From positions 935,017 to 999,016 of the forward strand of contig KL647317.1 of NCBI GenBank assembly GCA_000727475.1: a stretch of DNA of 64,000 nt. The letters run 5' to 3'. The position numbers were made by a program, and so were the translations under genes. Of this stretch, positions 12,701-24,700 are shown piece by piece. Origin of the DNA: Sarcocystis neurona. Its lineage: Eukaryota > Apicomplexa > Conoidasida > Eucoccidiorida > Sarcocystidae. Position 1 is the stretch's first letter, and each line of letters begins with the position of its first letter. The notes under the pieces are model-generated. The model saw only the letters and a program-made list of their open reading frames with translations. It was not told where the DNA came from and did not search any database.

Positions 12701-15700
12701 CCGTTGCTGTGACTGCCTCTGCGAAAACTACCGGCAAAAGCTGTATGCTGCACCACCGTTGTACATGCTGCTCGCACAGGTGGACGTCTATATATGTGCA
12801 TATCTGTACCAAGATACACGTGTTTGTAGTAGGTGTTCAGTAGTGCATATTTTTTGTATATATACATATATTTATATATACATGTACTGGATTCGTTCAC
12901 ATAAACACACGCACACACACACGTATATACGTATAGGGTGTACGTACACAGGGATGTATTTGTGTGGGATGCGAACGAGTGCTGTCGCGTCCGTGCACAG
13001 CAGAGTGGGAATTTCGCATAAGTTCCGGAGCAGCAACAGCAGCAGCAACTGGTCCGCATGCAAGCGTGAACCATACCAGCTAGAGCACCAGCAGCATGTC
13101 TTCTTTGCTGTGTGTGGCCGGGCGCGCAGGACGCAGCCGGCAGGAGGCAGCTGTTCTACGGCGGCGATAATCGCGGCATCGTCTCCGACGGTGAGAAGAT
13201 GTACCAGGACGCCCGCAAGCACTGCGACGTTGCAGAACGCACGGGGCAGCCTGCGTGTGACGGCTGAGCTCGCCCTCGGAACCTGTGGAAAGTGGTATAT
13301 ATACTTGTATACATTTGTGTAATTCTGTATGTATATGTATGCGTATGCGTATATATGTGTGTATATCTAGATGCTTGCCTGTGTGACGTCTACTATTCGT
13401 CGGCCATATTCATCTGGTGGACGCTTTTGCGTGTAGATGTGTGGCTGTGGTCATCGGTACACAGACTTGGGTCTCTGTCTGGGTTTTCTTCCGTCTGAAC
13501 GGTTGCTCGCTCGCATCAACAGGACGTCCACGCGGAGAGAGACGACCCTGTCTTTGCCTCAAGCTGCGATGCTGTCTGCAGAAATGGCGCTTCTAAACTT
13601 TAGGAAACTGGGGACTTGGCAACTTTTTATTGAAGAAGTGAAGTCCTGGCTCAAAAAATTCGGTACGCCTCTTTCGGCTGTCCTTTCTCGGGTGTACAGA
13701 CACCCGACCCTGCCTTCTTCTCTCTTCTGGAGGTCTGCAGACACCAGAAGCCCGGCCTCTTCGCTCCTCGTTATGTGCACAGTCACCAAACGATTCTGAT
13801 GTGTGCTAGGTTGTTGAGTGTGTAGTACGCAGCAATAGAGCAGCAGTTCTTTCTGACGCAGAAGCGGCGTCTGTCCTGCGGAGGCGGCGCATGCATCTGT
13901 TTATATATGTTACTACTGCGTGGATATAGGCATGTAGATGGATCTCTGCGGCAAGTGAGAGAAATGAGTGATTACTACAGATTCAGTATATACGTCTACA
14001 TCTCTGGCGTTCCTATTTGAAGTCCGCGCACGCGCATGCGGAGTACGCCCCTTCACTGCGTACATGGAAGCGTACGTGTTACACCGCGGAGTATACACGT
14101 GCCGATACCTTGGCGTGGTGCCGACTGCTGGCTTCCTTCTTTTTAAAGAGAAAGCGGTAGGGCTGTGTGCGTACGCCAGTGGATATTTGTCCACGGCAGA
14201 AGATCGTCTGCGTGCCGTGCGCGCGTGAGACGGCTGCCCACTTCTTGGCGGGGCCTCCACTTGGTAGCGACGCCTCGTGCGCTGCTGAGCCTGTCTCGAC
14301 GACAAGCACACCAGGTGTTGCTGCCGCGTGCGATGCCGCAGAGAGGAGGTGCACCTGCTGCAGCATGTAATGTCATGTATTTAGTAATAGGTACGTGCTG
14401 CGCATGCCCGATGGTCGACGCAGACTGCGTGCTGCAGTGTACGTACACGGGCGACTGAGGATACAGGCTCTCCCACTTGCCGTCTGCAACCTGCTGCTGC
14501 TGCGTTTTTGTGCGCGGCCATTTTGCTGCAGCAGATTAGCTGCTGTTGAATTCTTCGGCTGGTGCCAGCAGCACCGGCGCTGGCCACACGAGTGATTTTG
14601 TCCTCTGGTGGGACGCTTTTTGAACCGTATCAATAACCGTAACTCAGTGGTTTCAAGTGTACGTACACCGTCCTGTAGACGTTCGTTTATCGTGCGTAGC
14701 TACGCGCTCGTTTGGACAGTCGTTTCGGCGTTCGAACACCTTCCCGGAGGCCGTTAACGACGGTATAACACCAGCCCGCGTACGTCGGGGTTTCAGCGAT
14801 CGAGCTTCCTTCTCCCCCAGGGGGTCGTTTCCCTAGTAATCACGCGCGCGCATAGACAGTCGTTGGCGGTGTCCGTACACCACTCTCAGGCCGTCTTTTC
14901 GGGTGTCACGACGTTCCCTCTTTTCCAGGGGCAGTGATTTTGGGTGTAGCGACTTCACGCTGCCGTTTGAGAGCCTGGACTTGCGACCGTTGAATCGCCT
15001 TGCAGTCGTAGTTCATGGGCACACTGCCGTCTCCGGCAGAGGGCCCAGGTGGCAGGGCGTCGCCGCTGCTGTTGCTGCTGCTTCTTCTTCAGGTATCGAC
15101 GGGGTTCGGATCACCAACGCACACGAAGCTCCTCATCTGCTGGCAGCAGATACAGCTGCCCTCAGTCGCAAAGATGCCGACGGCCAGTATCACTATGCTG
15201 CCGAAGATATCTTGCTGGGAGAGGTCAGCTCACACGGGGAACTCAGCGGCTGCCTCGTTCCCAGTCGAAGTTTATTCTACAGATGTACTCTGTGCGTGGC
15301 CGTACACATATATCTACGCATATACGAATATACGGAAACGTGTATCTGATCCATGTCTGTATGGGCACGTGTCCATAATCAGAGCGTCTACATACGTGTA
15401 TACTTACATATATATATGTATATATATGACTGTGTGGGTGTCTTTGGTTTCACTCTGTGCCGTATATATGTGTAGGCACTTGTTCGTATAAAACCTGCGT
15501 GGATGCGTACATAGATTTTTGTAGACGAGTTTGCAGTGACGACGATGTTCGATAGGGCAACAGCAGGTGCAGCATGCCGTCGTCAGCGAGGCGAAAAGGT
15601 GTCGTCGCGTCTGCACAAGCAAAACACATGCGAATGCAGCTAGCAGCAGCGTTGGACAACTGGTTTTGACAGACCCGTCACGCGTGCGAACTGCCGGCAA

Positions 15701-18700
15701 GTGATCGTTGGTCTTCAATAGAGAAAGGTATGGGTCACACGCGGTTGTCCTGAATATCGTCGCAGTCGTGCGTAGGGAGACTGCTGGCCCGGTCAACCCG
15801 CGTAGTTCTCGTGGACATTGTCGGCTGCTTAGAAGACACGTGGCCAACATGCAGCCTCCGTGCAGTGACGCGTAGAGAAGTAGCGAGAAGCGCGGGCGCG
15901 CGCACGTACGCTAGGCAGACCCGTTTGTGTTACGCGCGTGCCGACCACGTGTTCACGTCGCTGCCTTGCCCCCTACTCTTCGATTATATGCGTATGTGTG
16001 GAGATAAGGCCTGCGACCGCGCGAGGCGTGTGCATGCAGCCCCTTGCTGTTGTCTTCGAAAGCGCTCAAGAACACGGGTCTGCGTTCGTGGTGTGCGCCT
16101 GTACACTGCCTGACGGTGCCGGCGACTCTGCAGGTGGTGCTGCCACACAGCAGCTGCCCCACGGGCTACTGGGACCTCGCGTACTTGAAAATGAATACGG
16201 ACTCTCCATCGGCTTCGCTTCGCAGCATTTCCTCCCACCCGTCTTCTTTCCCTTTCCTTCTCACTTACGCCAATCCGTTCTTCGTCAAGGTAATAACACC
16301 CGTTGCCGATCTTGACAGGATGGTCCCTGCGTTCGTGCTGCTGCGACAACTGGACCCAGGAGTCAAGGAGAGCCACAGACTAGCCAGATACTAGATTGTG
16401 TGTCTGTGCCTGGTGAGCAGCAAAGACAGAACGCGCTGGTGCTGCTGCGCTTCTCCTGTTGCTGCCGTTGTCCGGGGGCCGGCTCCAGATGATACCTGGT
16501 GCAGACGAGGCGGCAGTGGAACTCCGCTCCTTTCGGTCCCACGTCCCCTGCTGCTGCTGCTGCTGTCGCTGTAGTGCTCGTCTGCGTGCTGCACCATGGC
16601 CCGTTGCTGCTGTGTCTGTTGCGGCTGCATCTGTAGGTACTGCGTGTCTTGCTGCTTCGGCTTTCGCTGCTGCATTCTTGCTGTTGGATCATTTGGTACC
16701 GCATGGCTTCTTGCTGCTGCATATCTTGCTGCTGCATCTTTTGGTCCTTCGTGTCTTGCTGCTGCTGCATGTTGTCCTGCTGCTGCTGCATGCGCCGTGC
16801 TGCTGCCGCTCCTCCTGCTTTGTCCTTGCCGCTGCGTTACGCATGAATCTGCGTGTTCGCGCATGGTGTCCCTGTGCAGCTGTGTCGAAGCTTGTGGCTG
16901 GAGTCGCCCGAGTTTTTGGTCGTCGGCGAGTGCTGGACGCAGCTGCAGCAGCAACAGCAGCTGCAGCACGTCATCGGGAGAAAGGGAAACAGGAAGACGC
17001 TAGCCGCAAGTCTCGCGGTTGCTGCTTCAGATCCTGCGGTTGTGCCTGGCCTCCTCGCCGCCAGCGGTGTTATTCCCCAAACCCCCGTCTTGCCCTCCGT
17101 ATTGCCAGGCATCCTCCGTAAGCCGGCCAAGTGACTGCACATAGACCATGTCAGGAATCCACTATATGTTCTTCTCTATACGTACGCGTGTATCGATGCG
17201 CATCTACCATACGTATATGGTAGATATATACATACGTACGCGTGTATCGGTGCACATTCGCAGGGGGTAGAGGGGGAGCAAAATTCATCTGCTTGTGACA
17301 GAAGGCAAGCGTCGCGCATATGTGTATCTCTCTATACTCACGCTGGTGTTTACAAGCCCGCCGAGCATGCAGTGATGCAAGCCTCGCCTAGTGATAGAGC
17401 CTGCTAGGGACTGAAACCTAGATAGTTTAATGTACACATATATGTCTATCTATCTATATCTACCTATCTATTTGTCTATATCTCTGTCTCTATCTTCTGT
17501 ATATATATCTATCTATCTCTATCTATCTACCCCTATCTATCTATCTATCTATATCTATCTATCTATATCTATCTGCCTGTACATATATATATAGAGAGAG
17601 ACCTACACTCACAGATGCACAGACACCTATGTATTTACCTATGCGCCCGTGTGCATGTGTACACAGCCAGCTGTGTCCCCTGCACATGTGACCTGATGAC
17701 GTACCGACTACGTCAGATCTGAGCGTGCGCGCGTGTCTTCCTACTTTTCTTCCGATGCGTCGTCGTCTACTGCGGTGAGAAGTGCTGCGCTCATGCAGGG
17801 TCATACTCCCAACGACGGACGCGCGTCATGGGGGGGACCCGTGCTCTGTGCATGCGTGTGAGTCTGCGTGTGTGCATTGGCATGCGCGACTGCTGTGGAC
17901 AACTGAAGCAGGGGTGAAATACGAATAGAGGAGGAGGCAGTCCAACACACGTGATGACTCTCCCGCCGGCACATCTCTGTGTGTGCATACGTGTGAAGCC
18001 TGCTGCTGACGCATACGTGGACAGTTGTGCCGCATGCCCCGAGTGGTCTATTTCCTGCGGCACACCAAGGTTCGCCCGCCGCCAGCCTTCACACATGAGC
18101 GCGCGGGCGTGGCCGAAACGTAGTAGTGACACGCATGTACGAACCAGGTATAGATGCATGCACACGCGTGTACACACATGCACAGGTGCATACATGCGCA
18201 TTCGTGAGAAGGTTGATAGCGGAATACCTACAGACCCAAACGGCTAAATTGCTACACACGCTGGCTCCCGTCATGTGTGTGCGTCGAAGCGTCTGGGCAG
18301 ACGACGCACTACAACAAGGGAGCTGGGTGGACGACGATATAGCACAGATGCGTATAACGCCGCGTAGGCCTGCAAAATGAAGGGGAGACAAGCGCATCCT
18401 ACAGCAGTAGAGACAGGACGACGTCAGGAGTTGTTCATAGTCATAGACATTCCAGGGGAGCTGCAGAGAAGGCCGCCCTACACGTGTGTGGACAGAAGAA
18501 CACTTGCTATGTGAAGCGTTCTCTGTGCCTGGCTCTGTGGCTGTTTCTAGCAGAAGTTGCTGCGTAACTGCAGAAGCTGTGTGCGGGCATCGGCGTAGAC
18601 GGGCAAGTCACCCTGCGCTTTCTCGGCAAGAGCCAGGTGCCCATTACGCAGGCAAAGAATGTGCAGAGGCAGCTGTGTGTTCCTCCTTGTACCTCGCTCC

Positions 18701-21700
18701 AGCGCGCCCTCTTATTCGGCTGCCGTATATATAACTATTTGTCGACAGAGATGGGTACGTGAGATATGCAAGTGGTGGGAGTGCTGCTTGGCCGGAACAG
18801 CAGCCGTAAAAATGCTGCGCCATTCGACGGCGTTACCAGTGCTCTCTCACCTGCTGCAGCGACTGCCATATATGGCTGCTGCCGCGCGCATGGCTGCTGC
18901 CGCGTGCACGAATGGTGCCTCTCGTATGGCTGGTGCCTCTCGCATGACTGCTGCCAGTCGCATGGCTGCTGCCAGTCGCATGGCTGCTGCCAGTCGCATG
19001 GCTGCTGCCAGTCGCATGGCTGCTGCCAGTCGCATGGCTGCTTCAGTGTTTCCTTTGTCTCGCTGTGGCTGCATGCACTGCTTTCGCATGCGACATTTGC
19101 TGCGCCTGCTGCTGGCGGCGTGACGTTGTTGGTGCTGCGTGCTGCGTTTGCTACCGCTCGTGCTGCAGACAAGCCACTCCCGTGGATTCCGTACTCTCCC
19201 CCCACAGCGGCAACTTCTCTCACATCTGCTGGGACCACGACTTCGCTGTCTCTGGAAAGGAGGCAGACACTGCACGTCCAGCGGCAGCAGCAGCAGCTCG
19301 AGCAGCTACAGCTGCGGCAGCTGCAGCAACCGCTGCCCCCGCTGTTGGTGCAGGCGCCGTCCCCATGGTGTCTGTTCTCGGCCCTTCTAGCGCAGCAGCA
19401 GAAGCTGCCTCGCGGTGCTGTCGTCATCCAGGTAGGGAGCAGCTGATCTTCTCCCTACTAATGCAGCAACAGCCGAGTGAACTCGTGAGGGCTATGGGCT
19501 GTAAAAGCAGGCGCTATAGGGAACCACCGGATAGAGACGGCGGCGCAGCATTTCACAGTGACACCGCAGCAGCAGACTCGCTTGCTGCACTGCAGAAGCG
19601 AAATCGGCTGCAGGAGTAGCAGCAACAGCAGCGGCAGGAGCAGCAGTAGCAGCAGCAGTAGCAGCAGCAGTAGCAACAGCAGTAGCGGCAGCAGCATTAG
19701 CAGCAGCAGCAGTCGCAGCTGTGTTGGGCCAGTGAGGTTGCTCTGCGGTGCGGTGAAGCAGTTTCTTCGTTTTGCTTTGAACGTGCGTGCTGCTGCAGGC
19801 TTCGTGTAATCCGGCATCCCCGTTGCCAGCGCTGGTGTACGGCGAAGCCGCGTGGGCTGCCACAGATCTGCACATGCTGCTTTCCGCGGCTCCCTGCACC
19901 AGTACGTGCTGCCGACTCCTTCCGACTGCATGCAAGCGCAAAGAGACGCGAGGGGCCTTTGTTGCGTCTCGACGATCCTTCACGCAGACACAGCCGCGCT
20001 GCCGCCACAATGTCAGCGTGCAGCAGGCACCGAATTTTGTTTGCATGCGTCTGAGCGTAGCGGAGAACGGACTGAGGACTGCATGTGCGAAAGAGAGAGA
20101 GGCAGCGACTCTCTGCAGACGTCGAAGTGCGTGGTGGAAGGGAGGGTGGCCAGAGGGACGACGCGTCGCTTGTGTACCAGGCGACGTGCTGCTGCGCGTC
20201 AAGCAGCAGCTACGTGAAAGATATTTCTAAGGCCTAAGAAGACAGCTACCCGCTCGTCTTGCCTGGTTGGCCAGAAATAGTAGAAAAGTAGGCTCACTGT
20301 CCTCACCGGAAAGGTGGCCCTTTCCAGAGTAGCTGTTTTGTGCCGGTGGCACAAGCAAACGGATAATACGAGGTCAGGGATCTCAGTCTGCGTGCGCCTT
20401 TCTTCCGTAGCGTTGTCCTGCATACGAGGTTGGCCCGTGCACAGCCCCTCTGGCGCCACTTCGCTGCTGGCGTTTGCATGCGGAGCGAAGACTCGGACGC
20501 ATGCACTTGCCTCTGCGAGTAGACGGTGGCAGCTTCGCCGCTTGCCTGCTGTGGTGGGCCTCGCTGCACGGAGACAAGACAGTCTGGCGTGGTCTGCTTC
20601 TCAGCGCGTTTCCTGGTCATGTACGATTCACGTGCCTTGTGTTTGCTGCTACCTTCATCCCGGTGCTGCTGCTGCCGTTGGAGAGGGGTCCGCCGCTGTC
20701 CTTGTGTCAGGTGCCGCTACATCGTTGGCGTCGTTGCTGCGCGCAGGTGCAGGAGAGATACACGGCTCGGCGTATCGTCTGGCAGTGCCCAACTTCTTTC
20801 TTTGCGGGTCGTCCGAATGCAGCAGTAAGTTCTCCTGTACAGGGATGACACACCTGTCTCTCTCCTTCACCGGCCACGCCTCTCTCTGCGTGTTTGCGTA
20901 GTTGTTTGTCTGCACCCCTCGTCGTGCGGAGCGCTCCGCAGCGGAAGTATCAGTGTCGGCGGCGACACCGGTGCTACAGCAGCACTTGTCTTCGGTGTGT
21001 GCACCCCTTGCTGCTATCTGCCTGCTCTTTCTCTCTCTCCAATAATTGGGCGGCGTGCCGCGTCCCCTTTTTCCTAAAGACTCCCTACATGCACCAGCAG
21101 TGCGAACGCCGGCTACGAGTCACTGGGTGCGGCGCACGCTCCTGAAGCGGCCTGCAGCAGCAGGGCGCAGTCTGCATGCATGTCCTGTTGGTGTGGGGCG
21201 AGCAGCTGGCGGGGGGGCGCCCACGTGTCACGCCTTGACTTTTCTTGTTTTTTTTTTCACGTGAGACGCGTCGTCTGCCTGGGAAGGGGGTTCCACGACG
21301 TCTACTCCCGGATCTGTGGAGAGGCAGTGCGTTTGTCTGCATGCGCCGTTAATACGAAACAGCCTGCCTCAACTGCACACGGTCCAGCAGCTCGTGCTTC
21401 CAGAGTGGTGCAGCTGTCCTGGCGCCAGAACAGCTAGAAGGGGACCCTGTCGTCCCTGTCTCAGTGGCAACTGCCCCGGCTTGGCGTGCATCTTTCGCGA
21501 TGCCAGAAGCCTGCATGCATTTCACACGAAGGAGAAGGCAACCTGCGCCTTCTTCCTCTCCTCGGCCTAGCCGCAGCCGAGAGTTGAGGACGCCCTGATG
21601 CGCTCTGTTTATGTCTTCAGAGCGCTTTGGAGGGGGCGGCGTTGTTGCTGTGGGGCGCATCAGAGGGTTCGCTGTGAGAAGCGGATGCGGAGTGGTGTAT

Positions 21701-24700
21701 GTCCAACTACTGACGGGGAAATGTGAGAGTAGCGTATTTGGTGAACTGACGCGTTTCTCGTAGCAGGGGGAAGCGAAGGGTAATCAAGAACAAGCGGAGC
21801 GCAGTTCAGACAGCGGATAGGACGTCATTTTCCATATGTGGAGAGCACGTGTGGGTCGGTTTACGTCGATTTGTGCATCACACGTGTATATTACGTCGCG
21901 TAGGTACCTGGTTCTATATGCATCGGTCTCTCTATCTCTCTGGTGCTGCGCGGATCCCACCTGCTGGTGCTGCGTCTTCCAGGGGGGCTGCTCTTGAATT
22001 GAGCTGCTGAAAGACGCTGCTGCCTCCTGAGAGCAGCTGCGGCGTTGTGTGTGTGTGTGTGTGTGTCTGTGTCTGTGTCTGTGTCTGTGCAACTGTACTC
22101 CTCTTCCCGTTGCTGTTTTGACCAAGGGGTTCTTTCCTTTACAGGAAGCCTGCTTCTCCTTCTTTACTCGCATTCTGCGCGTGCTTCTGGGAAGCATGCA
22201 TTTTATACCTGTGCGGCTTGCACCTATACTGGATTGGCCGTGCTGCTTGATAAACCGCTTGCTGCTACATGCACAAATCATACGTCTGTCCGCGTCCTCG
22301 TCGTCGTCGTCGTCCACGCACTGTCTTCTGCTGTGTGTATCGGTAGCTTCCACACTCACTGCTTCACTTGACGCGCAGGTTCCTCTGCAAAAGAAGCAGC
22401 AGCAGCGGTAGTCGGCCAACACGGTTGGCAGCTGCAGCAGCGCGCTGGCGATGTCTTGTATTCCTCTAGTGCTTCTGCAGTGCAGAAGTCTCCTCTTCTC
22501 TCGTTGGGGACGCAACGATTCGTGTGTGGTCCTGCTGCTGCCGCCGCTGATGCTGCTGTCGTGCATCTTTGCCTCTGCAGGAGGAGCTGCGCTGTCCCTC
22601 GAGGGGGAAAACTTCGCAGGAGCAGCGTCGTCGTCGCTGCTGCTTGGGGCTTCTTTCGGACTTCTGAAAAAGCAGCAACGCACCGCCGGGGGGCCGCTGC
22701 TTCTGGTTAGAGCTACCCTGCATCAGCAGGGATACGGACGCGATGCTCGCATGCGCCTAGACGAGTGCACACACACACACACACACACACACACTGTTAT
22801 GTTCTTCTTGACAGACGGGTTCTTGCTGAGCATGTGAAAGCGCGCAGCCTGCGTAGGAATCTGTAATGACGGTGTACTTATACAGCGCTTGCGTTGTGGA
22901 CCGCTGTGTTCACGTTGGGAGGAAGCAGTTTTGCAGCCCGTCGTTTGGCTTTTGGCGCAGGGAAGTGTCGTGCATTTGTCCGCACAGATGTTGCTGAGGA
23001 GTAGTCGCGCTACCGGACCCCTGTCTAATTTCGAAGGATAGTGTTGTCCCGCACGTGCGTGCACCACGCCTGCAAAGACGTGCAGACCAGGGGTGTGCAG
23101 CAAGTGGCAGCAGATAACAGCAGCAGGAAACAGAAGTTGAAGAGGAAGCAGCAGCAGCAGCACAGAGAAGTAGCAACCCCCGTGGTCTGCTGTGAACACT
23201 CCCACTGGGAGCGTGTTGACATGCTCACTTCTCTTCACAGCAAAGCAACCCGAACGTGAGCTGCTGCTGCTGCTCGGCCGCCGTGCTCGCTGTATCGCAC
23301 GTCGTTGTGGGAGCCGGAACCGAGCGGCAGAGCCTCGCTGATCTGCTTCTGAGTATATGTGCGTCTCCTCCTTGGACGACACGAAACGGAAAACAGCGTG
23401 TTAGTTGTTTGCTTGAGGGGGCGTACGACGCAGTGGTCCTTCGCATTTCTGAAATTCTCGCCGAGGTGATGGCTCCAGAGTCACGCTGACGCGACAATCG
23501 CAGCACTGTGGTACAATCTTGCGCTGCTGCAGCGCTTGCTGCTCAACGTTAACTGCTATCGCCCCTGCCACTACTGGTCCCACGGTGTGCTACTCCTTCC
23601 TGCTGCTGCTGCTCGACGCCGCGTTGCTGCTGACGACTACGTGGGGAGATGCCTCCACTTGGGAGTGACGTTTGGTACTGCCGCGAGCGGTGGCTGCCGC
23701 TGCAGCTGACTGCGTCTGCTGCTGCTGCTGCGCGTCACTTTGCTGCTGCTGAGTGCAATACCGATCGCAGTATGTGCCGTTGTCGGTGGGAGACCGTTGA
23801 CTGCTGGTGCGGCATGGTGGCTGGTGCGGCTTCTTCTGCATGTTCTAACTGGTGCCCCCGCAGGCTGTCCACTGCTGCTGCTGTGTTTGTCTATTGTAGA
23901 GAGGCGGACCTCAGGCTACGGCTTCCGGAAGCAGCAGCAGCTGGCATACTCGGCAGTGGACCGCGCCTTTTGGGGGGCCTTTGGGAAGGATGGGGTCGGT
24001 GGAGCACGCAGTGCGCTGTAGTGGGGCATCGACGGCAGGAGTGCAGCAGCCGCAGCGACTGCTGGCTGCTCCGCAGCGGCGCGAGGATGCCCGACTGTTT
24101 TTTGAAAAGAACCGTACCACAGCTTTACTTGCGGCTCGCTTGAGTGCGCTCTCTTTGGTAGCTTCTGCTGACGCGGTGCCTGCTGACGGCCCGGTGGCTG
24201 GTGCCGGCGGTACTGCTGACGCTGCTGCTGCTGCAAATGAGCGGCTTCACGGTAGCAGCAGCGACACCACGCTCAACACAGGGCTGCCACTGCTGCAGCG
24301 CATTCGCACACTTGACGGGTTCGAAAGCATCACGCGGTTGCCGGAGCTCGAGAAGCAGCTGCAGGAGCGTCTGCTGCAGAAGGCAGCGAGCTCTTCGGAA
24401 GTGAGCAGCAGCAACACCAGCCGCGCCTCCGTTCGCGGCAGCGAAGGTACGCATCAAACCTGCTGCAGTGGTGGTGGCAGCCTCACCATCAGCAAAAAGC
24501 CGCTTGCGAGTCTGCGCACGGCGGACCCGCGCGCCGCGTTGGCGTCGGCAATTCCAGTGCCTGCCCGTCTTGTGCTGTGCTACTTGGTGTTGCTGCTGTG
24601 GCTCCTTTCTTTGTAAGGGGTGCAATGCACCCAGCGGTTGCTCGTGCGGGATTTATTTCTGTTTTTGCCCCTACAGAAACGTACTGCTGCTGCTGCCACG

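Noticed and set aside
13191..13266. Continuation of exon 12 (EKMYQDARKHCDVAERTG)
   Set aside because: Looks protein-like, but the gtgaga donor at 13,191 gives the phase required by exon 13 and the frame soon meets TGA.
14600..14900. Possible tRNA or ncRNA (gttcgaac-like element)
   Set aside because: No cloverleaf arms could be paired around it.
21784..22683. 299-codon minus-strand open frame
   Set aside because: Basic, low-complexity translation with microsatellite-derived His/Thr repeats; overlaps a (TG)n tract; no recognisable domain.
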